64,000 nt of DNA from Sulfidibacterium sp964549335 (GTDB taxonomy: Bacteria; Bacteroidota; Bacteroidia; Bacteroidales; F082). Every line of letters begins with the position of its first letter. The first letter of the stretch is position 1. This document shows positions 26,825 to 36,700 of this stretch, in pieces. The DNA lies in the NCBI GenBank assembly GCA_964549335.1, contig CAZJUQ010000047.1, positions 43,451 to 107,450 on the forward strand, in the 5' to 3' direction. A model generated the notes under the pieces. The model was not told the origin of the DNA. It searched no databases and was given only the letters and a program-made list of their open reading frames with translations. Made by a program: the position numbers and the translations under genes.

Positions 26825-28961
26825 TATAATATTTTCGCTTGTTTTGTTACTTGCCGGTAATGTTTCCGCACAGGAGTTTCTGACGGGAATACAGGTAAAC
26901 GAAAAGGTTGAAAAATATAACAAAACACAAATAGAGAGAAACAGAGATTGCGGATGCGGCGAAACAAGAGTCCGTAACGCTAAAACGCTACCTTTTTTCG
27001 ACGATTTTTCAGTGTCGAAAGTGGTGCCCGACACTGCAAAATGGATTGATTACGATGTTTTTGTCAATGAAAATTTTGCATACCGTCCTCTGAACAAAGG
27101 TGTGGCAACTTTCGATGCTCTCGATTCCACGGGGAAGATATACCAAAACGCCGATTATGTTGCTTTTGAAGCCGATAAGTTAACTTCGGTTCCGCTACGC
27201 ACCGATTCGGTTTTTTCTCCCGTTGTCAAAAAACTTGTTCCCGCCGATTCGTTGTATTTGAGTTTTTATTATCAGCCGCAAGGTATTGCAAACGACCCTG
27301 AACCGTGGGACACCTTGATTTTGGAGTTTGCTTATTTTACCGGCGATACGGTATTTTCGCACGTCGATTCCATTTGGGTTTCGGCAAGTACCTACTTGGA
27401 AAACGAGCAAGACACCATATTCCCTCTCGATACCATTTGGGCGCCTCCGGGATGTAACCCTAATATGTACAAGGTTAATTATCAAACTGTTGTGTGGGGC
27501 GATTGGATACAAATGCCATGCGATTCCGTAATGGTGCCCGAACGTAAATGGCAGGAGGTGTGGAAGTCGGAAGGAATGACCCTTTCGCAATTCCGGGAAA
27601 AATACGGAAAAGATTTTGTAGAGGTTATGGTGCCCGTAACCGATGAAAAGTTTTTTTATAACGGCTTTCAGTTTCGTTTCCGCAATTATGCAAGCATAGC
27701 CAACGATATTATTCCCGAGTGGAAAAGTAATGTTGACCAATGGAATGTGGATTTGGTGTATCTCAATTATAACCGTACCTTCGAAGATACGACTTTCAGA
27801 ATGTTGAGTTTTTCGGAAAGAGCACCCTCCTTTCTGAAAAATTACGAGGTGATGCCTTACCGTCAATACCGTGCCGACCCCATAAACACCATTGCCCCCC
27901 AAATAAAACTTTATATTTCGAATCTTGATAAAATAGAGCACAATACCAAATACCGTTACGATGTTTACGGAAGCGACGGAACGTATTATTTCGGATACGA
28001 CGGTGGAAGTTGTAATTTGGCTCCGGTTTATATTTCGGGTTTTCAGAATTGCAATACCACTTGCGGTGCAGCTCACTCCTGTCCTCCGGTAAACAGCAGT
28101 TTTAACGTTGATTATTCCGTGGATACCGCTTCGTTTATCATAAAACATTACATTAGCGACTCGTCGCAAAGCAATATTCTTGTCGATTCGGCAATTTACG
28201 GACAAGGATTTTATAACTATTTTGCTTACGACGACGGCACCCCCGAATTGGGATACAGTCTTGAACCGGCATATGCACAACTTGCTTACAAATTTAAACT
28301 TACCATGCCCGATACTCTGTGGGGATTGCAAATATATTTCAACAGAACTCAAAACAATGCCAATGAAAAGTATTTCAACTTGGTGATTTGGCGGGACAAT
28401 AACGGCACTCCGGGGGAAATTATCTACAAAGAGGAGGGGAAAAAGGTGCGTTGGAGTGAAGGGATATACACTTTTTATCCTTATATGCTCGACAAACCGT
28501 TGGTGGTGTCGGGTACCGTTTATGTCGGTTTGGAGCAAACAGCCCAGGGCGGTCTCAATATAGGATTTGATGCAAACCACGATAAAGGCGATAAAATTTT
28601 TTACAACGTTGAAGACAATTGGTATCAAAGTGCTTTTGCCGGAGCTTTGTTGATACGACCTATTATAGGAAGCAGCCTGATACTGGGTATTGACGGCGTT
28701 AAACACCAAAGAAACAATCTCCCGTTAAAAGTATATCCCAACCCGGTGGCAAATACCCTTTATTTCAATAAAAACGATGTTTCCGAACACCTTAGTGCAG
28801 TTTCGTGCAAGATAATCTCGTTGTTCGGAAATACCGTTAAAGAGGTAATAACGCGCGACAACAATATTGATATTTCGGATTTAAGCAACGGAATGTACAT
28901 ACTTCAGGTGGTTACCGGAAAAGGTTTTTATTCGGGAAAATTCATTAAAAAGAGCTTTTAG
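26796..28961 (+). CDS. Large secreted protein of unknown function with T9SS sorting domain
   Basis: The 721-residue product has a signal peptide (RIFNIIFSLVLLLAGNVSAQ), a body of beta-rich sequence I cannot assign to a domain, and a T9SS type A sorting domain (VYPNPVANTLYF to KFIKKSF). A segment at ~35-55 reads RDCGCGETRVRNAKTLPFF and another near ~430-445 reads CNTTCGAAHSCPP, so there are two Cys clusters. The segment ~35-330 looks like a jelly-roll-type module (LPFFDDFSV, FQFRFRNYASI). Starts at 26796, 26802 and 26811 are possible, all overlapping the PASTA gene. From memory, a secreted protein at this place between a PASTA protein and an RluA synthase recurs in Bacteroidota. Confidence 0.8.
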   Translation: MKMRLMRIFNIIFSLVLLLAGNVSAQEFLTGIQVNEKVEKYNKTQIERNRDCGCGETRVRNAKTLPFFDDFSVSKVVPDTAKWIDYDVFVNENFAYRPLNKGVATFDALDSTGKIYQNADYVAFEADKLTSVPLRTDSVFSPVVKKLVPADSLYLSFYYQPQGIANDPEPWDTLILEFAYFTGDTVFSHVDSIWVSASTYLENEQDTIFPLDTIWAPPGCNPNMYKVNYQTVVWGDWIQMPCDSVMVPERKWQEVWKSEGMTLSQFREKYGKDFVEVMVPVTDEKFFYNGFQFRFRNYASIANDIIPEWKSNVDQWNVDLVYLNYNRTFEDTTFRMLSFSERAPSFLKNYEVMPYRQYRADPINTIAPQIKLYISNLDKIEHNTKYRYDVYGSDGTYYFGYDGGSCNLAPVYISGFQNCNTTCGAAHSCPPVNSSFNVDYSVDTASFIIKHYISDSSQSNILVDSAIYGQGFYNYFAYDDGTPELGYSLEPAYAQLAYKFKLTMPDTLWGLQIYFNRTQNNANEKYFNLVIWRDNNGTPGEIIYKEEGKKVRWSEGIYTFYPYMLDKPLVVSGTVYVGLEQTAQGGLNIGFDANHDKGDKIFYNVEDNWYQSAFAGALLIRPIIGSSLILGIDGVKHQRNNLPLKVYPNPVANTLYFNKNDVSEHLSAVSCKIISLFGNTVKEVITRDNNIDISDLSNGMYILQVVTGKGFYSGKFIKKSF

Positions 28962-29987
28962 ATGGATGCTTCGGGTGAAAACAATGCGCTGTACGAACAT
29001 TACCGTATAGAGATTGATAAAGGTCAGGTGCCTGTGCGTATTGATAAGTTTCTGTTTAACAGAATAGAAAATGTTTCGCGGAATAAAATTCAGAATGCCG
29101 CAAAAGCGGGCAATATTCTGGTAAACGGTAAAAGTGTTAAGTCGAATTATAAGGTAAAACCGGGAGATACCGTTTCGGTGCTTTTGAGTCATCCGCCCCG
29201 CGACCTTACCATATATCCCGAAAATATACCCCTTGATATTGTTTACGAAGACAAAGATGTAATTGTTTTGAACAAACCGGCGGGAATGGTGGTTCATCCC
29301 GCACATGCCAATTACAACGGCACCTTGCTGAATGCTCTTGCATACTATTTTAAAAAGCGTAAAGCCGCTGAAGTGGAAAACGGTTTCGGATATCTGGTTC
29401 ACCGTATAGATATGGATACGAGCGGATTGTTGCTTGTGGCAAAAAACGAGTTGGCTCAGAGCATTTTGGCACGGCAATTTTTCGAGCATTCGGTAAAAAG
29501 GGAATACAATGCATTGGTCTGGGGCGATTTTGACGAGGACGAAGGTACAATAACCGGACATATAGGGCGCCATCCCAAAGACCGCCGCATGATGAAAGTT
29601 TTTACAGGAGGAGAGTACGGAAAAGAGGCAATAACACATTACAAAATATTGAAACGTTTCGGATATGTTACTCTTGTGGAGTGCCGGCTTGAAACAGGAC
29701 GAACCCACCAAATAAGGGCTCATTTCAAACATATAGGCCACCCCCTGTTTAACGATGTGAAATACGGCGGCGGCGAAATCCTCAAAGGCACTACTTTTAC
29801 AAAGTACAAGCAATTTGTGCAAAACTGTTTTAAGATATTGCCTCGACAAGCTCTACATGCCCGTTCCGTCGGCTTTGTCCATCCCACCACCGGAAAAGAG
29901 ATGTTTTTCGACAGTAAACTCCCCGCTGATATGCAACGCGTTGTTGAGAAGTGGGAAAACTATACGGTTAACCGTTTGGAAGAGTGA
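28962..29987 (+). CDS. RluA family 23S rRNA pseudouridine synthase
   Basis: The 341-residue enzyme has an N-terminal S4 RNA-binding domain (~19-85, VRIDKFLFNRIENVSRNKIQ) and the RluA catalytic domain. The catalytic motif is HRIDMDTSGLLLVAK with nucleophile Asp150. The GRTHQIRAHF block and HPLFND follow. It converts specific rRNA uridines to pseudouridine; the S4 domain suggests the RluD class acting on helix 69, but RluC is possible. The ATG immediately follows the previous stop codon. Length is normal. Confidence 0.93.
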   Translation: MDASGENNALYEHYRIEIDKGQVPVRIDKFLFNRIENVSRNKIQNAAKAGNILVNGKSVKSNYKVKPGDTVSVLLSHPPRDLTIYPENIPLDIVYEDKDVIVLNKPAGMVVHPAHANYNGTLLNALAYYFKKRKAAEVENGFGYLVHRIDMDTSGLLLVAKNELAQSILARQFFEHSVKREYNALVWGDFDEDEGTITGHIGRHPKDRRMMKVFTGGEYGKEAITHYKILKRFGYVTLVECRLETGRTHQIRAHFKHIGHPLFNDVKYGGGEILKGTTFTKYKQFVQNCFKILPRQALHARSVGFVHPTTGKEMFFDSKLPADMQRVVEKWENYTVNRLEE

Positions 29988-30004
29988 TACATGGGGATGT
30001 AAAA

Positions 30005-30025
30005 ATATAACGGCGCCGTTTTTTT
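30005..30025 (+). terminator. Weak terminator-like site after the RluA gene
   Basis: AACG-GCGC-CGTT is followed by a T tract and lies ~20 bp after the stop codon. The stem is only 4 bp. Confidence 0.35.
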
Positions 30026-30069
30026 ATATCGAACAAATAAGATAAATTCTCGTTAAAGGAGTGTTTTTT

Positions 30070-30522
30070 ATGGAATTGCCCAATTTGAATTTGCCCCTGT
30101 TTTCGTTTAAAACAAGAAAAAGCGAAAACAGAATTGAGATTTTTGATGCTTTCAGGAAAAAGTGGGTTGTGCTTACTCCCGAAGAGTGGGTAAGGCAAAA
30201 TTTTCTAACTTGGCTTGTCGAGTCAAAAGGTTATCCTGTTTCGCTGATTGCATTGGAACGGGGATTGACGGTTAATAAAAAGGAACGGAGGTTCGATGCG
30301 GTTGTTTTTAACACAAACGGCAATGTGTTGATGCTGCTGGAATTTAAATCGCCTTATGTAAAACTGTCTGCCAAAACCATCGACCAGATAGCTGCATACA
30401 ATACCGTGATTAAAGCAAAATACCTTACAATAAGCAACGGAATATTGCACTATTGTGCCGAAATAAATTACGATGATAACAGTTATTCTTTTTTAAATAA
30501 TATACCGTTATACAACAAATAA
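30070..30522 (+). CDS. Type I restriction enzyme R N-terminal-like domain protein (stand-alone)
   Basis: The 150-residue protein matches the HSDR_N_2 type nuclease-like fold. Visible features are PEEWVRQNF near the N-terminus, RRFDAVVF and LLEFKSP, which together give the D-(E/Q)xK restriction-nuclease core (Asp in RRFD, Glu-x-Lys in LEFKSP). It is a single domain with no helicase, methylase or specificity subunit nearby, so it is not a restriction system. In Bacteroidota such stand-alone proteins are common and usually sit near housekeeping genes; the function is unknown. I use the ATG at 30070 rather than the GTG at 30061. It lies 82 bp after the RluA gene and is followed by a hairpin. Confidence 0.85.
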   Translation: MELPNLNLPLFSFKTRKSENRIEIFDAFRKKWVVLTPEEWVRQNFLTWLVESKGYPVSLIALERGLTVNKKERRFDAVVFNTNGNVLMLLEFKSPYVKLSAKTIDQIAAYNTVIKAKYLTISNGILHYCAEINYDDNSYSFLNNIPLYNK

Positions 30523-30530
30523 TGTCTATT

Positions 30531-30551
30531 TTTGCTTTTTTGTAAAGCAAA
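30531..30551 (+). terminator. Hairpin after the HSDR_N_2-like gene
   Basis: TTTGCTTT and AAAGCAAA are perfect complementary arms with a 5-nt loop, 8 bp after the stop codon. There is no T tract after the stem, so termination is uncertain. Confidence 0.35.
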
Positions 30552-30552
30552 G

Positions 30553-30569
30553 TCAAATTATTAATTTGA
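30553..30569 (+). promoter_or_regulatory. 17-nt AT-rich palindrome upstream of a membrane-anchored hypothetical gene
   Basis: TCAAATTATTAATTTGA is a perfect inverted repeat with 8-nt arms and a 1-nt centre, 57 bp before the ATG at 30627 and 27 bp before a -7 box (TATTTTTG at 30597-30604). It is a candidate operator, although AT-rich palindromes arise easily by chance. Confidence 0.35.
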
Positions 30570-30596
30570 TTTTATGATTTAATACCAAAAAAATAA

Positions 30597-30604
30597 TATT
30601 TTTG
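30597..30604 (+). promoter_or_regulatory. -7 box for the hypothetical/DUF3822/rsmD operon
   Basis: TATTTTTG matches TAnnTTTG exactly and lies 22 bp before the ATG at 30627. Confidence 0.5.
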
Positions 30605-30626
30605 TCTTTTAAATAAAGAAAATATC

Positions 30627-31226
30627 ATGAAAAGAACAATTTTGCAAATCGTATTATTTATAATTATTGTCGGCTTGGCATGGTTGGTTTACGACAGTAT
30701 TATGCAGCCGGTACGTTTTAATAAGGAAAAAAACCGTCGCGAAAAACTTGTTATACAATATCTGAAAGATATAAGAAGTGCCGAATTGCTTTTCAAACAG
30801 TTGAACGGACGTTACACGGGGTCGTTCGACACACTGATTCAATTTATGGATTCGGCGCAAATCCCCGTAGTGAAAATGATTCCCGACCCCACAGATACAA
30901 CATTTACAAGAACCATAAACGATACTTTGGGATATGTCAGAGTTGCCGATTCGTTGTTCGGAAACCCGCCGCGAATGAATTACCACAATCTGGCAATAAT
31001 CCCTTTTTCAAACAATCAAAAGTTTGAACTTAATGCCGGTGTTATAGAAAAAGGCGGTGTAAAAGTTAACGTGTTCGAAGCAAAAGCCCCGTACGATGCC
31101 TATCTTTACGGGATGGACGAACAGACCATTATTAACATGAAAGCCGCCAAAAACGATATTAACCGTTATCCCGGATTGAAAGTCGGTTCGATGACGGAAG
31201 CCTCTACCGACGGAAACTGGGAGTAA
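30627..31226 (+). CDS. Membrane-anchored pseudopilin-like hypothetical protein
   Basis: The 199-residue protein has one N-terminal TM helix (~5-25, ILQIVLFIIIVGLAWLVY) followed by a charged helix and the segment DIRSAELLFKQLNGRYTGSFDTLIQF. A hydrophobic helix leading into an 'A...F....GRYT.S.D.LI' pattern resembles type II secretion pseudopilins, but there is no prepilin peptidase site at the N-terminus. The rest is a small alpha/beta domain facing the periplasm. I know of no characterised homologue. It is the first gene of a run with DUF3822 and rsmD, 12 bp before the next start. Confidence 0.75.
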   Translation: MKRTILQIVLFIIIVGLAWLVYDSIMQPVRFNKEKNRREKLVIQYLKDIRSAELLFKQLNGRYTGSFDTLIQFMDSAQIPVVKMIPDPTDTTFTRTINDTLGYVRVADSLFGNPPRMNYHNLAIIPFSNNQKFELNAGVIEKGGVKVNVFEAKAPYDAYLYGMDEQTIINMKAAKNDINRYPGLKVGSMTEASTDGNWE

Positions 31227-31238
31227 TGTGGGCGTCAT

Positions 31239-32111
31239 ATGGCAACCGAACTGAAGCCACATATCAGCTTTATTGACAAATCATTTAAAGATTCGCAAAT
31301 AAGAACATATCAATTGGCCATACAATTGGATTTGTATGGTCTTGATTTTATTGTTTTTAACCCCGAAAAGAACAAGTTTATAGCCCTTGAATCTTACAAA
31401 TTCGACGAGGGCACCAAAATTGAAGAGTTGTCGTTGATGTTCGATAAAATATTAAATCATCATCAATGGTTTGCATACCCTTTCGGGAAGGTGTTCTTTT
31501 TATGCCAAAACAATTTTTACACACTAATACCCTCGCCGTTGTTTGAGGCCAAAGAGAAGAGTCTTTATTTGGGTTTTAACCAACCTTTTCAGGAAAACAG
31601 CAGAATAGTTTACGAAAATTTGAAAAATACCGGTGCGGTAAACATTTTTTACATAACAAATCCGGTTGTGGAAAAGGTTAAGGATTTTTGGCCCAATGCC
31701 AAGCTTAACCATATTGCCGGAGCATTTATCGAGAGCCTCTCGTTAAATTACAAAAACAGACTCTCGGGAAACGAAATGTTTATTAATGTAAGAAACGGCT
31801 CTTTCGATTTGGCATTTTTTAAAAACAACAAACTCTTTTACGGCAACTCATTTACTTACCGTACAAAAGAGGATTTTATCTACTTTTTGCTTTCAGCCGT
31901 TGAACACCTCGCCCTGAATCCGGAAGACATAAATCTTATTATCACCGGAAAAATTGATAAAGGTTCGCCGGAGTACGAAATGATATATCAATACATAAAA
32001 ACCAATACTTTTATTACCAAAAACGACAACTTTTTGTACTCCTATTTAATGGATAATTTCGCACACCACTATTTTTATGTTTTATTTAATGTGTTTCAAT
32101 GCGAATTATAA
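31239..32111 (+). CDS. DUF3822 family protein
   Basis: The 290-residue protein matches DUF3822, a Bacteroidota family with an actin-like ATPase look. The first half has alternating strands (LAIQLDLYGLDFIVFN) and the second half has NEMFINVRNGSFDLAFFKNNKLFYGNSFTY and INLIITGKI, similar to the two lobes of a PilM/hexokinase-type fold. No function is known. It overlaps rsmD by 13 bp, and the DUF3822-rsmD pairing is conserved in the phylum as far as I recall. A link to ribosome assembly or pilus-like structures is guesswork. Confidence 0.85.
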   Translation: MATELKPHISFIDKSFKDSQIRTYQLAIQLDLYGLDFIVFNPEKNKFIALESYKFDEGTKIEELSLMFDKILNHHQWFAYPFGKVFFLCQNNFYTLIPSPLFEAKEKSLYLGFNQPFQENSRIVYENLKNTGAVNIFYITNPVVEKVKDFWPNAKLNHIAGAFIESLSLNYKNRLSGNEMFINVRNGSFDLAFFKNNKLFYGNSFTYRTKEDFIYFLLSAVEHLALNPEDINLIITGKIDKGSPEYEMIYQYIKTNTFITKNDNFLYSYLMDNFAHHYFYVLFNVFQCEL

Positions 32112-32647
32112 GCGGAAAATATAATCGCAGAATTTTACGTCCTCCGAAAAACTTACCGGTACGACCCACTACCGATATGGCAAAAGAGAGCCTTTTTAAC
32201 ATTTTGAAAAACAGAGTTTGTTTTGAAGGAAAACAGGTTTTGGAACTTTTTGCCGGTACGGGTTCCATATCGTTGGAATTTGTTTCGCGTGGATGTAAGT
32301 CGGTTTTATCGATTGATAATAATCAACGCTGTGTGGCTTGGATAAGGGATGTTTCAAAATCGTTGGGAATAACCGAAATAACAGTGCTTCGTTCCGATGT
32401 TTTCAGGTTTTTGGAACAAACACATGCCACCTTTGATATTATTTTTGCAGATCCTCCGTACGATATGGAAGGAATTGAAACCATCAGTCTCAAAATTTTT
32501 GAAAAAGGATTGTTAAATCCCGGAGGCTGGCTTGTTGTGGAGCATCCCCAATCGATAAATCTCTCGGAACAACCCGGTTTTACGGAACAACGCCGTTACG
32601 GCAGGGTAAATTTCAGTTTTTTTCAAAACCCCGGGGAAGAGCAATAA
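32099..32647 (+). CDS. rsmD: 16S rRNA (guanine(966)-N(2))-methyltransferase RsmD
   Basis: The 182-residue SAM-dependent enzyme begins MRIISGKYNRRILRPPKNLPVRPTTD in pattern typical of RsmD. It has the SAM-binding strand VLELFAGTGSISLE and the catalytic DPPY motif (IIFADPPYDME), followed by VVEHPQ. It methylates G966 in the 30S P-site region. Length is normal. The start lies inside the end of the DUF3822 gene, so translation is probably coupled. Confidence 0.95.
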   Translation: MRIISGKYNRRILRPPKNLPVRPTTDMAKESLFNILKNRVCFEGKQVLELFAGTGSISLEFVSRGCKSVLSIDNNQRCVAWIRDVSKSLGITEITVLRSDVFRFLEQTHATFDIIFADPPYDMEGIETISLKIFEKGLLNPGGWLVVEHPQSINLSEQPGFTEQRRYGRVNFSFFQNPGEEQ

Positions 32648-32706
32648 AGATATTTAACCTTTAAGACGAGATATGTTGTTGTACAATATTTAATTTCGAC
32701 AACTGT

Positions 32707-33672
32707 TTATACAAGTCGTTTTTTTATTTCATCCCATTTTTCGTTGTCGAATTTGGCACCTATGACTTCAATAACGGTAGCGGCAAGAAGCGATCCGGCA
32801 TAACCTGCTTTTTCGAAACCGAGATTGTTAACATATCCCCATAAAAATCCCGATGCATAAATATCGCCGGCTCCTGTTGTGTCAATGGGATTTGCTTTCA
32901 CGGGTTCTATATTTACTACGGTATCACCCTGTTTTATCATGGAACCTTTACTGCCAACTTTTACTATTGAGATTTCCGAAATCCGTGCCAGTTCTATTAA
33001 AGCGTTTTCGGGAGCAAGTCCGGTAAAAGCTTTTGCCTCCTCTTCGTTGGCAAAGAGAATATCCACATATCTTTTTACCATCTCTTTCAGAAAATCAAGA
33101 TTTTCTTCCACGACATTGAAACTTGCCAAATCGAGCGACACTTTCATTCCGTTATCTTTGGCAAGTTTTAAAGCTTTCTCTATCAATTGATGATTTTGCA
33201 CGAGGTACCCTTCGATGTGCAGAATGTCGTATCCTTCGAAAAGTTCTTTGGTAATCATACCGGCTGATAATTCAACGGCGGCGCCGAGAAAGGTTCCGAA
33301 AGTGCGTTCCCCGTCTTTGGTAATCATTGCCGTAGCTATTCCCGAAGGCGAATCGCTTTTGAACAAAAACGGTTTTATTCCGCTTTTTTTCATGTCATCT
33401 TCAAAGAACTTTCCGGTTTTATCGCGTCCTACAACACCTATAAATGCCGTTTCAACTCCTAATCGTGCCAATCCGTGGATAGTGTTGGCGGCAGAGCCTC
33501 CCGAAGCCATCTCTTTATTATACTTTTTTGTTTTCTCGGCAATAAGTTTCGAGGTTTCGGCATCGACAAGCTGCATGCTTCCTTTAGGGAATCCCAATTC
33601 CTTTAATAAACTTTCGTCGTCTAATCTTATTAAAACGTCCACCAATGCATTTCCAATTCCAATTACTTTCAT
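32707..33672 (-). CDS. PfkB family sugar/nucleoside kinase, adenosine-kinase-like
   Basis: The 321-residue protein starts at ATG 33672 (MKVIGIGNALVDVLIRLDDE). PfkB signature 1 is GGSAANTIHGLARLG. Signature 2 is DTTGAGDIYASGFLWG with the catalytic Asp and anion hole. The N-terminal GNALVDVL strand and MQLVD block resemble the adenosine/inosine-guanosine kinase branch rather than ribokinase or fructokinase. The exact substrate cannot be read from the sequence. It is a single-gene unit with its own promoter, between rsmD and the surface operon. Confidence 0.88.
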   Translation of the reverse strand: MKVIGIGNALVDVLIRLDDESLLKELGFPKGSMQLVDAETSKLIAEKTKKYNKEMASGGSAANTIHGLARLGVETAFIGVVGRDKTGKFFEDDMKKSGIKPFLFKSDSPSGIATAMITKDGERTFGTFLGAAVELSAGMITKELFEGYDILHIEGYLVQNHQLIEKALKLAKDNGMKVSLDLASFNVVEENLDFLKEMVKRYVDILFANEEEAKAFTGLAPENALIELARISEISIVKVGSKGSMIKQGDTVVNIEPVKANPIDTTGAGDIYASGFLWGYVNNLGFEKAGYAGSLLAATVIEVIGAKFDNEKWDEIKKRLV

Positions 33673-33702
33673 TTTGTTAAAAAATTTTTGTTTTCCGGGC
33701 TG

Positions 33703-33710
33703 CAAAGGTA
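33703..33710 (-). promoter_or_regulatory. -7 box for the PfkB kinase
   Basis: The minus strand reads TACCTTTG followed by CAG, an exact TAnnTTTG match 31 bp before the ATG. Confidence 0.6.
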
Positions 33711-33743
33711 ACCAAAACAGCGGTTAATAAAAGCCGGCGGATG

Positions 33744-36700
33744 TTAATTAACGATAATACGTTTTGTGATAATCTCTTTGCCCGTCGAAAGTTGTATGAA
33801 ATATACCCCCTGTTTGAGTTGAGGCAGGTCTATTTCCAGTATGCATCCCGAAAGGCACTGTATGCCGCTTTTTGAAAATACCGTTTGTCCCATGCCGTTT
33901 TTAATCGAGAGGTCTATCTTTTTTCCGTTGCCCGCATATGATATGGAAAAACTACCGTTGTTGGGGTTGGGGAATACCACCATTGCAGGCAAACTGTTTT
34001 CTTCAACTCCGTTGGGATTTGAAAATGTGATAATGGAGGTGCCGCGGCTGGTGCAGCTGTTTATCACGCCTATAACAATGAATGTATATGTGCCTTTTGG
34101 ATAATCGTTGAAATGTATTATTATTTTTTGAGTTGTGTCTCCGGTTGACCAATAATAGTTATCGAATCCCGGACCTGCGTCCAAGATTACCGAATCGCCT
34201 TCATAGATGGTTGTATCCGCCGGAGAGAGTAAAATGTCGTCGCCGCCTTCGTAAACCGTTGTCCGCATGCTGTCTATGCCCATACAACCCGCCGTGTTGG
34301 TATAGGTAAATAAAATCAAATGTTGTCCCGCTCCGGCTACCGAAGGTGAAAAAATGTTTCCGTTGATTCCTGCACCTGCAAAGGTACCCTCTTCGGGAGT
34401 GCCGGTTAATGTGACATCGGGGTCGTTTTGGCAATATGCGGGCAGTAATCCCGAAAAGCTGACCTGTGGTGCGGGAAGGGTGTAAATGGTTAATGAGTCC
34501 ACGGCACTGCATCCGTTAGTATTTGTGCCCTTAAGATAGAAGGTTGTGGTATCTGTAATCAGGGTGGTATGGCTTTCGGTTGTATCGCCGCCCGGTTGCC
34601 ATTCGTAATGTTGGGCACCCGAAGCTATTAATGAAATTTGAGAGTTTGCACAAACGGTATTGGTGTCGTATATAATTTTAACGTTGGGAGCGGGTAATGC
34701 CGTAACCGAAACGGTGTCGGAGTAGGTGCATCCCAACTCGCTTGTTACAAAAACAACATAATTGTTATTGCCCTGTGGCGGTACAACGGTGATTGCCGGT
34801 TGGTTTGAGATGGAGTCGCCGTTAAGTCTCCACAAATAACTTTGTGCTCCCGATGCCGAAAGTGTAACACTGTCGCCCCAACAAACCGTTGTGTCGTTAC
34901 TCAAAACAATTTCGGGGGGGGGATAAACATTCAGGTATGCGCTGTCGAGTCTTGAACAGCCTTGTTCGCTTAACACTTTCAGATGTACCGTTAAAGAGCT
35001 GTCGGTATCGAAAATTCTCAAATGCCCGTATTGACTTGTATCGACAACAGTGCCGTAAGACCAAATATAGAGCGAACAGGTAGCCGGCGAAACGAAAAAG
35101 TCGGCGGGAATACCCGGACATACCGAAACGGTATCTTGCTGCAAAACGCATTCGGGAACGGGATAAGTGTTAAGCATTATTGTGTCGGAAGCCTGACTGC
35201 CAATGGTATCGGTAACATTGAGCACCACTTGTGTTGTGTCCAAAGGGCAAATTGTTACCGTTTGTACCGTGTCGAACAGGGTATCGGCCACAAACCATTC
35301 GTACGAAGCCATGCCGGGAGGCCCCGACAAATCGACACAACTTGCGGAACATACCGTAGTGTCGGCACCCAGGTCTATTGATAAAAATGATATTGTAACC
35401 GTAATGCTGTCTTCGGCCGGACATCCCAGTGAGTTGGTTGCTATTAAGTGGTAAACCGTTGTTGTATCGGGGCAGACATATATGTTTTGTGTAGTATCGT
35501 AAAGGGTATCGGCAACAATCCACTGATAGGTGTAATCGCCTTCGGGACCGTAAAGGGTATCGCATTGTCCGGCGGCAAGGGTGGTGTCCTGGTCGAGCGA
35601 AATGCTGCAAAAACAAAATCCCGAATCGTAAACCGTATTGGGAACGGCGCAAAGCAATTGACGCAACGAATCTTTATGGTCGCCGTTTTCCATTGTCACT
35701 ACATAATCTTCGGCAATCCAACAGTCGTATTGTGCATTTGAAGTTACGGCGATTGTTGTAAACGAATCGGCAAGAACTTCAGGAGGTGTAACAACGTATT
35801 CGTCCCAATTCAAATTGATAAGGGCATTGTTACTTCCAATTCCGTTGTAAGTAACGCTGTCGATACCCGAAACCGAGATGCTTTGTATTGTGGTATTGCT
35901 TTCCACAACAAGGCTCAAGGCGTAATATCGCAAATCGTGAGGGACATTCCCTGTAAAAGTTATAATTATGGATGAGCCTGCAAGAGCATAGTTCATGTTA
36001 ATGGTATCGCGTACCAAGAGGTAATCGAGTATTTCCTCGTCGGTGGCCATAAAAATGTTGTCTTGGCCGTTTGTGCCGTAAAGGTTTCCTATGGTTGTGA
36101 AATCGGATACGAAGTTTGCGAAAGAATATTGATAAACCACAGAATGTGTAAACATGGCACCCCAATAGTGTTTGGTTCCCGAGCTCGAATCGGCAAGAGC
36201 CTGGGCAAATGCGGGAACGTTAATGTCTTCGGCAATGACGCGGTAAAGGTTTTGCGGTTGTGTCCAATTGATATTGGGGTCGTTTACGTTGCCGCCGTGT
36301 TCGCTCAACGGCGAAGGGTTGTTTTGATTTAATGCGCCGCGGTAGCCCAAATCGAAAGCGGGTTGTGTCCATTGGTAATGTCCGTCGGGGTTTACAAACA
36401 GGTGGGTTATTACTCCTCCATCCGTTGTTTCGTAAAGTTGTCTTCGTATATAGCTTTGGTTTCTTTTAATGGAATAATCGATAAAAATGGGGTCAACATT
36501 GGAATTGCCGTTGACACCGTGGTTTAAAATGCCCCAATCGTTTTTGTACATGGTATCCATTTGAGGCCACGACACTTTGCCGTAACCGTTTCCCGGCAGG
36601 TGAACGTCAGGTCCGTTATCTCCCGTGCCGTTAAAGGAGTAAACCGAAGAGCTCATCTTAAAGTGAATTTCATTTCCGCAGCCGTCGGTATAGGTTATTC

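Noticed and set aside
27195..28709. 504-residue open frame on the minus strand inside the secreted T9SS gene
   Set aside because: It is the longest antisense frame in the window, but it has no signal, domain or promoter, and the plus strand encodes a clear signal peptide and sorting domain. Long antisense frames are expected from the codon use here.
30070..30522. Restriction-modification system suggested by the HSDR_N-like protein
   Set aside because: No methylase, specificity or helicase gene is nearby, the protein is a single short domain, and such stand-alone proteins are common near Bacteroidota housekeeping genes.
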